DNA of 64,000 nucleotides from Amycolatopsis keratiniphila subsp. keratiniphila. GTDB lineage: Bacteria; Actinomycetota; Actinomycetes; Mycobacteriales; Pseudonocardiaceae. The translations under genes and the position numbers were made by a program. The DNA lies in the NCBI RefSeq assembly GCF_001620365.2, contig NZ_LQMT02000019.1, forward strand, positions 12,912 to 76,911. The letters are read 5' to 3'. The notes under the pieces were generated by a model. The model was not told where the DNA came from and made no database searches. It saw nothing but the letters and a program-made list of their open reading frames with translations. Shown in pieces: positions 57,649 through 64,000 of the stretch (position 1 is the first letter of the stretch; every line of letters begins with the position of its first letter).

Positions 57649-58113
57649 TCATGTACTGGTCGTGGTGGGCAGCGGCCGGTCGTTGACCACCTGCTTCATC
57701 ACGAGCGTCGAGTTCAGCCGCTGCACCCCGGGCAGCGCGGACAGTACGTCGTCCTCGAGCCGCTGATACGCGGCGAGGTCGGCGGTGACGATGCGCAGCA
57801 GGTAGTCGGGGTCGCCGAAGAGCCGCTGCGCGAGCAGGACGTTCGGGATCCGCGTGACGGCGTCCTCGAAGCTCAGCAGCGTCTCGCGGTCCTCTTGCCG
57901 CATGGTGACGAACACGAGTGCCTCGAAGTTCAGCCCCAGCGCGGCGGGATCGACCACCGCCCGGTACGCGCTGATCGTGCCGTTCCGTTCCAGCGCGCGC
58001 AGCCGGCGGTGACACGGCGACGCGCTCAGCTGGACCCGCTCGGCCAGTTCGGTGAGCGTCAGGCGTCCCTCCTCCTGCAGGATGGCAAGAATCTTCCGGT
58101 CGACAGCGTCCAT
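57649..58113 (-). CDS. Lrp/AsnC-family regulator of the adjacent LysE exporter
   Basis: 154-aa canonical Lrp regulator: DAVDRKILAILQEEGRLTLTELAERVQLSASPCHRRLRALERNG (HTH), then RAM domain with FVTMRQEDRETLLSFEDAV and RLFGDPDYLLRIVTADLAAYQ. ATG at 58113 chosen because the HTH begins at residue 2. Divergent from a LysE-type exporter, a standard pair in which the Lrp protein activates amino-acid export. A 13-bp palindrome abuts its start. Confidence 0.9.
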   Translation of the reverse strand: MDAVDRKILAILQEEGRLTLTELAERVQLSASPCHRRLRALERNGTISAYRAVVDPAALGLNFEALVFVTMRQEDRETLLSFEDAVTRIPNVLLAQRLFGDPDYLLRIVTADLAAYQRLEDDVLSALPGVQRLNSTLVMKQVVNDRPLPTTTST

Positions 58114-58115
58114 GG

Positions 58116-58128
58116 GGAAGATTCTTCC
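58116..58128. promoter_or_regulatory. Palindrome next to the Lrp start, candidate operator
   Basis: GGAAGATTCTTCC is a perfect 13-bp odd palindrome two bases before the Lrp start. A related AAGAATCTTCC lies just inside the gene (58087-58097). Tandem AT-centred sites near the start fit Lrp autoregulation; not proven. Confidence 0.45.
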
Positions 58129-58195
58129 ACGTCGGACGTACTCCGTGGCAGAAGTCAAAAGCACCTTTGGCCGGATCGCGAATAGCTTTTCGAGC

Positions 58196-58801
58196 ATGCC
58201 TCTCGGATCTGTTCTCGCCTTCTGGGGCGTCGCCGCCCTGCTCATCGCGGTGCCCGGCGCCGACTGGGCCTTCGCGATCAGCGCCGGACTGCGCCGCCAG
58301 GTCCTGCCCGCCGCCGGTGGCATCGTTCTCGGCTACCTGACCATGACGCTGGTGGTCGCCGCGGGGCTGGGCGTCCTCGTCGCGTCGACGCCGGTCGCGC
58401 TGCTCGCGCTCACCGTCGCAGGCGGGCTCTACCTGATCTGGCTGGGTTTCAAGACGGTGCGTCATCCGTCGACGCCGGGCAGCGCTCCCGTCGGGGGCCG
58501 GGGCGGAACGCTGCTCGAAGGGATGGCCGTCAGTGGGCTGAACCCCAAGGGACTACTGGTGTTCGTCGCGTTGCTGCCGCAGTTCACCGACCCGTCCGCG
58601 CGCTGGCCGATGCCGGTCCAGCTGGCCGTGCTCGGCCTCACCTTCGTCGGCACCTGCGCGATGGTCTACCCGTGTGTCGGCGCGGGAGCGCACGCCCTGC
58701 TGCGCGCCCGTCCCGCCGTTTCCCGCTTCGTTTCCCGGATTTCCGGTGCCTCGATGATCGTGGTGGGCACGCTCCTGGTCGCGGAGCGACTGCTGGCGTG
58801 A
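58196..58801 (+). CDS. LysE/RhtB-family amino acid exporter
   Basis: 201-aa inner-membrane exporter with six TM helices: VLAFWGVAALLIAVPGADWAF, LGYLTMTLVVAAGLGVLVAS, LLALTVAGGLYLIWLGFKTVRHP, then EGMAVSGLNPKGLLVFVALLPQFTDP (family motif) and two more. Exports amino acids or analogues. ATG at 58196; the frame upstream overlaps the Lrp promoter. Controlled probably by the divergent Lrp regulator 82 bp away. Confidence 0.9.
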   Translation: MPLGSVLAFWGVAALLIAVPGADWAFAISAGLRRQVLPAAGGIVLGYLTMTLVVAAGLGVLVASTPVALLALTVAGGLYLIWLGFKTVRHPSTPGSAPVGGRGGTLLEGMAVSGLNPKGLLVFVALLPQFTDPSARWPMPVQLAVLGLTFVGTCAMVYPCVGAGAHALLRARPAVSRFVSRISGASMIVVGTLLVAERLLA

Positions 58802-58900
58802 GCCGAATGGTCCATTCCACCGGACAGGTCGCCGAACAAACCTGGCCTCACCGTTGGAAAATCTCATACCCTCCGAGGCAGGACGAAGGGAGCTGACCTG

Positions 58901-59818
58901 ATGCGGTGGACCTGGGTGCGTACGGCGATGGCCTTGGTGGTCGCCGCGGCGATCGTCCAAACGAGTCGACCGGAAACGGCCGAAGCGCAGGCGAGCCCCA
59001 CCGCGGCCGGCCGGTCCGCGATCTACGGCGGGGGACCGTTCTATCAGGACGGACAAGAGGTCATGGACGTCCTGCGGTCGTCGGGTTTCAGCACGGTCAT
59101 CCTGTGGAGCATCCACGTCCATGACAACGGGGACCTGTACTACAACGACCATCTCGTGGTCAAAGACGGCCAGTACGTCGGTGACGCGGGGTGGCCCGCG
59201 CGGTTGCGGACGCTGAAGCAGGCGCCGGCGTCGGTCGATCGGATCGAAGTCTCGGTCGGCGCGTGGGGCACACCGGACTGGCAGGCCATCGACAACCTGA
59301 TCACGCGCGACGGCACCGGTAGCGGAACCGTGCTGTACCGCAACTTCCTGGCGCTGAAGAACGCCACCGGCGCGGACGCGATCAACAACGACGACGAAGC
59401 GCACTACGACGTCGACTCCACCGTCACCTTCGCGCGGATGGCGAACGCCATGGGCTACCGGAACTTCACGCTCGCTCCGTACACCGCCGTCTCGTACTGG
59501 CAGGGCGTGAAGAACGGGCTCGGTGGACTGGTCGATCGCGTGTATCTGCAGGCATACGCGGGTGGCAGCGGCAACGACCCGGCGGCCTGGACGCGGTCGC
59601 TCGGTATGCCGGTGGATCCGGGACTCTGGAGCAAGAACGGCTCCGGTTGCACCTCGGGGGATTCACCTGCCCAAGTGGAGAGCAAGATGAGGGCATGGAA
59701 GTCGTCCGCGGGGATTCCGGGCGGCTTCATGTGGCTGTACGACGACATCAAGAAGTGCTCGGCGCAAGGCACGGCCGCCGACTACGCACGGGCGATCAAC
59801 ACCGCCACCACGAGCTGA
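58901..59818 (+). CDS. Secreted TIM-barrel glycosidase-like protein
   Basis: 305-aa exported protein: signal peptide (AMALVVAAAIVQTSRPETAEA) then AIYGGGPFYQDGQEVMDVLRSSGFSTVILWSIHVHDNGDLYYND, a DGRIEVSVGAWG-like strand (DRIEVSVGAWGTPDW), an acidic DAINNDDEAHYD cluster, VDRVYLQAYAGGSGN and GGFMWLYDDIKKC. Repeated strand-helix units and the acidic cluster suggest a GH18-like barrel, but the DxxDxDxE motif is not exact, so catalysis is uncertain. Two Cys near residues 249 and 286 may pair. ATG preceded by GAAGGGAGC. Confidence 0.75.
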   Translation: MRWTWVRTAMALVVAAAIVQTSRPETAEAQASPTAAGRSAIYGGGPFYQDGQEVMDVLRSSGFSTVILWSIHVHDNGDLYYNDHLVVKDGQYVGDAGWPARLRTLKQAPASVDRIEVSVGAWGTPDWQAIDNLITRDGTGSGTVLYRNFLALKNATGADAINNDDEAHYDVDSTVTFARMANAMGYRNFTLAPYTAVSYWQGVKNGLGGLVDRVYLQAYAGGSGNDPAAWTRSLGMPVDPGLWSKNGSGCTSGDSPAQVESKMRAWKSSAGIPGGFMWLYDDIKKCSAQGTAADYARAINTATTS

Positions 59819-59882
59819 CGGTGTAACGCTCTCCGCGCTTCCGCCGAGTACAGGCGGGTTCGATGGCGGAGGCGGAGGAATC

Positions 59883-60287
59883 GTGGCGCGTGTGCTGGCC
59901 CTGATGGCGGTCGCGGCGGTCGTCTTCGCGACGCCTGCCTGCGCGCGGTCGGAACCGGCGTCGCGTCCCGCAACCACGGTCACGACGAGCGTCGAGTCGT
60001 CCGCGACCGATCCGCCGAGCACTGAGATGACCACCTCGGTCACCACCGCACCGACCACGAGCAAGGTTCCCGCCAAAACGAAGACGGACCAGCGGAGAGC
60101 GGCCTGCCGCAAGGACGAGAATCACTGCTACGAGCCAGGGACGAACACCAAATGCCAGACCGGCGGCTGTTTCGACGCCGGACGCGGGATGACGCAACGC
60201 GACGTCGAGAAACAGCGCGACAAATGGCTCCGCGAGCATCCGGGTTGGTGCCCCGCGGGCGAGACCGGAGCGGTGGCACCCTGTTGA
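59883..60287 (+). CDS. Small secreted Cys-rich lipoprotein-like protein
   Basis: 134 aa. A signal peptide ends in a lipobox-like ATPAC (Cys about residue 20). A Thr/Ser-rich stalk (about 25-65: TTVTTSVESSATDPPSTEM and on) is followed by a compact domain with six Cys (CRKDENHC, CQTGGC, WCPAGETGAVAPC), probably three disulphides. GTG at 59883 after GGAGGAATC. Family not recognised. Lies 64 bp after the secreted TIM-barrel gene on the same strand and may be co-expressed. Confidence 0.75.
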   Translation: MARVLALMAVAAVVFATPACARSEPASRPATTVTTSVESSATDPPSTEMTTSVTTAPTTSKVPAKTKTDQRRAACRKDENHCYEPGTNTKCQTGGCFDAGRGMTQRDVEKQRDKWLREHPGWCPAGETGAVAPC

Positions 60288-60390
60288 CCGGCACACGCCA
60301 TTCGGGTGATAACGGTTCGGCATTCGATGTATCTGACGCTCACCCCATTGACACCTTCCTACGATCGCGGCGACTGGGTGGAGGAATGCG

Positions 60391-60852
60391 GTGACGGTGG
60401 AGGACGCGGGTCAGGACTACCTGACGCGGCAGATCGGGGCGCTGCTCGAAGCGATTCGCGAGGAGGGACCCGTCGGCGAGGGCAGACGTAGTTTCCGGAT
60501 CGCCGGGCATCTAGCCGCGGAGGGCGGGTTCCACCTCGGCGACATCCTCGCCGCGACCGCGCAACTGCTGGCGGTCCACGCGTGGAACAACGGCTACCTC
60601 GCCGCGGCGGAACTGCTGACGCGCCGCATGCGGGAGTTCGGCGCCGAGTCGGCGGAGCTGGTGCGCTACCTCGTGCGGCTGGAGACCGGCTGCGAACAGG
60701 GCTGGCTCCCGCACGCGGACCGCGACGAACTCATCGCCTACGCCCGGCGAGTTCAGCGCGCGGACATCGAGGAGCGTGCGTTGTCCATCGAGGCCTCGTT
60801 GCCCGGGGTCACCGATCCCGAGCGTCCTGATCGGATGGCGAGTGAGTCGTGA
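60391..60852 (+). CDS. Helical protein of unknown function
   Basis: 153-aa soluble protein, mainly helical: DYLTRQIGALLEAIREEGPVGEG, LAAEGGFHLGDILAATAQLLAVHAWNNGYLAAAELLTRRM and LVRYLVRLETGCEQGWLPHADRDELIAYARRVQ. No known domain recognised. GTG at 60391. The final 44 bp overlap the convergent ROK gene. Possibly a small regulatory or DUF protein; I cannot say more. Confidence 0.6.
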   Translation: MTVEDAGQDYLTRQIGALLEAIREEGPVGEGRRSFRIAGHLAAEGGFHLGDILAATAQLLAVHAWNNGYLAAAELLTRRMREFGAESAELVRYLVRLETGCEQGWLPHADRDELIAYARRVQRADIEERALSIEASLPGVTDPERPDRMASES

Positions 60853-61984
60853 GATGGTGCTCGGGGTCGGCGAGGATGCCGCGGATCACCGAGCCGGCGG
60901 CGCCGCGGACGGCGGCTCCCGTGCCGAGCGCCGAGCGGACGACGCGCACCGGCGACCACGCCGTGCTGGGCACTCGCCGTTCCAGTTCGGCGAGGAGTGG
61001 CTCGCGCAGCCACGGCTCCAGCCGCGCGTAGGTTCCGCCTAGCACCACCGCCGGGACGTCCATCAGATTGACCACAGTGGACAGTCCGACGCCGAGGTGT
61101 CCAGCGGCGGTGGTCACCGCGATAAGCGCGGCGTCGTCGCCGGACTCCAGTGCGGAAACCAGCTCGTCCACAGTGTCCGCGTCCGCGAGCCGAAGGATCT
61201 CCTCCTGGCCCGCCATGCGTTCCAGGCAGCCGTTCGCGCCGCAGGAACACGGCGGACCGTCGGGCGCCACCGGCAGGTGGCCGATCTCGCCGCCCGCGCC
61301 TCGGACGCCTTCGAAGAGGGCCCGGTCCAGCACGATCCCCGCGCCGATCCCGATCTCGCCCGACACGTGGACGAAATCCGGCAACGCCGTGCCGTGCCAG
61401 AGTTCGGCGAGTGCCGCGAAGTTCGCTTCGTTGGCGACGGTGAACGTCCCGCCGAGCCGGTCCGCGAGGTCGACGTCGCGCCAGCCCAGGTTGGGGGCGA
61501 GCCGCACGAGGCCGGATTCGACCAGGCCCGGCACCGCGATACCGACGCCGCCGACCGGGACGCCCAGCGTGTCCGCCTGCTTCCGGGCTTTACGCAGAAA
61601 CGCCGACACGCGCTGGAAAACCCGCGGGGTGCGATTGTCCGCGTATCGGACCTCCTGCGCCCGGACGGCGCCGGTCAGATCGACGAGACAGGACGCCAGG
61701 TAGTCGACGCCGATCTCGATGCCGAGTCCGTGCGGGCCGGTGGGGGAGAGCGACACGACGGTGCCGCGCCGTCCGGGGCCGACGCGTTGTTCCGGTTCGC
61801 CTTCGGCCACGAGATCCGCCGCGATCAACCGGTCGACCACGCTCGACACGGTCGCCTTCGTGAGGCCGGTGGCGGCGGCCAGGCCCGCCCGCGACGTGCC
61901 GGGACCGTCCGCGATCGCCCCGAGGACGAGCGCGGCGTTGTGCTGCCGCACGGTGTGCTGTCCCGCCGGGCGCGTGCCGATCAT
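60809..61984 (-). CDS. xylR: ROK-family repressor, probable XylR
   Basis: 391-aa ROK transcriptional regulator. Winged HTH at residues 15-70 ([28 protein letters not shown]), then ROK sugar-kinase-like domain with [44 protein letters not shown] (zinc site CxCGxxGCxE) and [14 protein letters not shown]. Divergent from xylA with a perfect inverted repeat between them, so it is the xylose-responsive repressor XylR by context. ATG at 61984 adjacent to the operator, so it is likely self-repressed. Confidence 0.9.
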   Translation of the reverse strand: MIGTRPAGQHTVRQHNAALVLGAIADGPGTSRAGLAAATGLTKATVSSVVDRLIAADLVAEGEPEQRVGPGRRGTVVSLSPTGPHGLGIEIGVDYLASCLVDLTGAVRAQEVRYADNRTPRVFQRVSAFLRKARKQADTLGVPVGGVGIAVPGLVESGLVRLAPNLGWRDVDLADRLGGTFTVANEANFAALAELWHGTALPDFVHVSGEIGIGAGIVLDRALFEGVRGAGGEIGHLPVAPDGPPCSCGANGCLERMAGQEEILRLADADTVDELVSALESGDDAALIAVTTAAGHLGVGLSTVVNLMDVPAVVLGGTYARLEPWLREPLLAELERRVPSTAWSPVRVVRSALGTGAAVRGAAGSVIRGILADPEHHLTTHSPSDQDARDR

Positions 61985-61996
61985 CGCGCGATTGTA

Positions 61997-62017
61997 TTCG
62001 TTCGATGGCTGAACGAA
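61997..62017. promoter_or_regulatory. ROK/XylR operator between xylR and xylA
   Basis: TTCGTTC and GAACGAA form a perfect 7-bp inverted repeat with a 7-bp spacer, the layout of ROK regulator sites. It lies 12 bp before the repressor ATG and just upstream of a TTGACC -35 element (62022-62027), with GATAAG (62044-62049) as -10 for xylA. Binding would block both promoters. Confidence 0.7.
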
Positions 62018-62077
62018 AGCCTTGACCCGCCGGGCCGGGCGTCGATAAGTTCAGGCATCAAACTAATAGGAGGCGAG

Positions 62078-63247
62078 ATGGCTCAGGCACCGACGCGTGA
62101 GGACAAGTTCAGCTTCGGGCTGTGGACCGTGGGCTGGCAGGCGAACGACATGTTCGGTCCGGCGAGCCGTCCTCCGCTCGATCCGGTCGAGGCCGTGCAC
62201 CGCCTCTCGGACCTCGGTGCCTGGGGGATCACCTTCCACGACGACGACCTCGTTCCGTTCGGTTCGGCCGACGCGGACCGCGCGCGGCAGCTGAAGCGCT
62301 TCCAGGGCGCGCTCGCCGAGACCGGCCTCGTGGTCCCGATGGTGACCACGAACCTGTTCAGCCACCCCGTTTTCAAGGACGGCGGCCTGACCAGCAACGA
62401 CCGCGACGTCCGCCGCTACGCGCTGCGGAAGGTGCTTCGGAACCTCGACCTCGCCGCCGAGCTCGGCGCGTCGACGTTCGTGCTCTGGGGCGGCCGCGAA
62501 GGCAGCGAGACGGACGCCGCGAAGGACGTCCGCGCGGCGATGGACCGCTACCGCGAGGGCATCGACTTCCTCGCCCAGTACGTCCTCGACCAGGGCTACG
62601 GCCTCCGGCTCGCGCTCGAACCGAAGCCGAACGAACCTCGCGGCGACATCCTGCTGCCGACCATCGGCCACGCGCTCGCCTTCATCTCCACGCTCGACAA
62701 CCACGAGATCGTCGGGGTGAACCCCGAGGTCGGGCACGAGCAGATGGCCGGGCTCAACATCGTCCACGGCATCGGGCAGGCCCTGTGGCAGGGCAAGCTG
62801 TTCCACATCGACCTCAACGGCCAGCGGGGCCCGCGGTTCGACCAGGACCTCGTGTTCGGCCACGGCGACGTGCTGTCGTCGTTCTTCCTGGTCGACCTGC
62901 TGGAGCACGGCGGCTACGACGGGCCGCGCCACTTCGACTACAAACCGCTGCGCACGGAGAACATGGACGGCGTGTGGGCCAGCGCCGAGGCCAACATGGC
63001 CAGCTATCTGCTGTTCGCCGAACGTGCCCGCACCTTCCGTGCCGATCCCGAGGTACGGGCCGCGCTGGACGCCGCTCTGGTCCCCGAGCTCGCGACGCCG
63101 ACCCTGAACGAAGGCGAGACGGTGGCGGATCTGCTGGCTGACCGGTCGGCGTTCGAGGACTTCGACCCGGACAAGGCGGCGGAACGCGGTTACGGCTTCA
63201 TCCGCCTGTCCCAGCTGGCCCTCGAACACCTCACCGGAGCCCGCTAG
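62078..63247 (+). CDS. xylA: Xylose isomerase
   Basis: 389-aa class I xylose isomerase, the usual actinobacterial length. Converts D-xylose to D-xylulose (also glucose to fructose) with two divalent metals. Active-site H54 and D57 in TFHDDDL and metal ligands E181 and K183 in [11 protein letters not shown] agree with the Streptomyces numbering; [15 protein letters not shown] and [17 protein letters not shown] supply further metal ligands. ATG at 62078 after AGGAGG. Xylulokinase (xylB) is absent, since the next gene is convergent, ending 4 bp into this one. Confidence 0.95.
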   Translation: MAQAPTREDKFSFGLWTVGWQANDMFGPASRPPLDPVEAVHRLSDLGAWGITFHDDDLVPFGSADADRARQLKRFQGALAETGLVVPMVTTNLFSHPVFKDGGLTSNDRDVRRYALRKVLRNLDLAAELGASTFVLWGGREGSETDAAKDVRAAMDRYREGIDFLAQYVLDQGYGLRLALEPKPNEPRGDILLPTIGHALAFISTLDNHEIVGVNPEVGHEQMAGLNIVHGIGQALWQGKLFHIDLNGQRGPRFDQDLVFGHGDVLSSFFLVDLLEHGGYDGPRHFDYKPLRTENMDGVWASAEANMASYLLFAERARTFRADPEVRAALDAALVPELATPTLNEGETVADLLADRSAFEDFDPDKAAERGYGFIRLSQLALEHLTGAR

Positions 63248-64000
63248 AACCGGTCGACGTCGATGACGGCCTTGGCGAACGCCTCCGGCGCCTCCTGCGG
63301 CACGTTGTGGCCGATCCCGTCGAGGACGCGGTGCTCGTACTTGCCGGAGAACTTCGACCGGTACGCCTTGCCGTCGGTGTTCGGGCCGTCGAAGTCGCTG
63401 CCGATCGTGATGGTGGGCACCGAAACCGCCGGTCCCTGCGCGAGCTTCTGTTCGAGCGCGTCGAGTTTCGGGTCGCCCTCGGCGAGGCTCAGCCGCCACC
63501 GGTAGTTGTGGATCACGATGGCCACGTGGTCCGGGTTGTCGAAGCAGGCCGCCGAACGGTCGTAGGTCGCGTCGTCGAAGGACCACTTCGGCGACGCGAT
63601 CTTCCAGATCAGCTTGTTGAAGTCGTGCCGGTTCTTCGTGTAGCCGAGGATGCCGCGCTCGGTGGCGAAGTAGTACTGGTACCACCAACCGAGCTCGGCG
63701 GTCGGGGAGAGCGGCTGCTTGTTCGTCTCCCGGTTGGTCACCAGGTAGCCGCTCACCGACACGAGCGCCTTGCACCGCTCCGGCCACAGCGCGGCGATGA
63801 TCACGGCGGTGCGGGCGCCCCAGTCGAAGCCGCCGAAGACGGCCTTCTCGATCTTGAGCGCGTCCAGCAGCGCGACGATGTCGGCGGCGATCGCGGACTG
63901 CTGGCCGTTGCGGAACGTGTCCTTCGACAGGAACCGCGTCGGCCCGTAGCCGCGCAGGAACGGCACGATCACCCGGTAGCCGGCCGCGACCAGGCGCGGG
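63244..64000 (-). CDS. Alpha/beta hydrolase, epoxide-hydrolase-like (5' end off the window)
   Basis: The C-terminal 252 codons are present; the frame stays open to the right edge ([19 protein letters not shown]), so the start and the HG oxyanion motif are missing. Nucleophile elbow GGFDWGART has Asp as in epoxide hydrolases, and [15 protein letters not shown] precedes it; the catalytic His is likely in [17 protein letters not shown] near the end. Its stop shares CTAG with the xylA stop. Similar to, but distinct from, the hydrolase at 2331. Substrate unknown. Confidence 0.87.
   Translation of the reverse strand, partial: PRLVAAGYRVIVPFLRGYGPTRFLSKDTFRNGQQSAIAADIVALLDALKIEKAVFGGFDWGARTAVIIAALWPERCKALVSVSGYLVTNRETNKQPLSPTAELGWWYQYYFATERGILGYTKNRHDFNKLIWKIASPKWSFDDATYDRSAACFDNPDHVAIVIHNYRWRLSLAEGDPKLDALEQKLAQGPAVSVPTITIGSDFDGPNTDGKAYRSKFSGKYEHRVLDGIGHNVPQEAPEAFAKAVIDVDRF

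Noticed and set aside
61097-62077. Long in-frame extension upstream of xylose isomerase
   Set aside because: Antisense to the ROK repressor and crosses the operator; xylA has a perfect ribosome site and the standard length from 62078.
1-64000. tRNA, rRNA, phage integrase or IS transposase genes
   Set aside because: Looked for on both strands; no cloverleaf with CCA-type acceptor, rRNA-like stretch, integrase or DDE motif was recognised.

Overview
The window is high-GC actinobacterial DNA with dense, often overlapping genes, GTG starts and several apparently leaderless promoters. Gene content (iac-type aromatic catabolism, MHS/MFS carriers, bkd complex, ROK-controlled xylA, NarL-type two-component pairs, PE-PPE lipase, DUF2252/DUF1206/DUF5997/DUF5808 proteins) and abundant intergenic palindromes point to a soil member of the Pseudonocardiaceae, most likely Amycolatopsis. 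That assignment is inference. I see no rRNA, tRNA, CRISPR, prophage or intact insertion sequence.

Layout. 0.1-5.7 kb: a two-component pair, a small monooxygenase, an epoxide-hydrolase-like protein, and an AurF-type diiron oxygenase followed 1 nt later by a ferredoxin-ferredoxin:NADP reductase fusion. 5.7-6.1 kb: repeat-rich spacer. 6.1-20.4 kb: a complete indole-3-acetate (auxin) catabolic locus. The leftward operon runs iacA-B-C-D-E-F and then a P450. The rightward group has a soluble PAS kinase, iacG, an 86-aa unknown, an amidase and a FixJ-type regulator. Then come iacI, an MHS-family carrier and a second amidase. A shared sequence motif near three promoters may be the regulator's site.

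20.5-34.6 kb: a MacB-like ABC exporter, DUF2252 and DUF1206 proteins, a second ABC exporter next to a NarL-type kinase/regulator pair, an ABM-fold protein, a tandem DJ-1 membrane protein with a small membrane partner, and a further two-component pair. 34.6-43.0 kb: a LacI-controlled furanose-type sugar locus (binding lipoprotein, double ATPase, two permeases resembling YtfQRT/YjfF, and a secreted GH2 enzyme with two AbfB modules). 43.0-48.5 kb: palindrome-rich spacers around a LysR effector domain without HTH, DUF5997, a GntR/membrane pair, two unknowns and a secreted serine hydrolase.

48.5-51.9 kb: an EF-G-like GTPase preceded by a 29-codon leader ORF (candidate attenuation control), then a secreted lipase. 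52-53.5 kb: a VOC protein and an MFS carrier whose reading frames overlap unusually. 53.6-57.5 kb: branched-chain 2-oxoacid dehydrogenase operon (bkdABC) with a divergent Lrp regulator. 57.6-60.9 kb: a second Lrp regulator divergent from a LysE exporter, two secreted proteins and an unknown. 60.8-63.2 kb: ROK repressor divergent from xylA, with a clear operator between them. A truncated alpha/beta hydrolase runs off the right edge.

At least five families of palindromic intergenic repeats recur, mostly at gene 3' ends; one copy appears to be split by a nested copy of another family.
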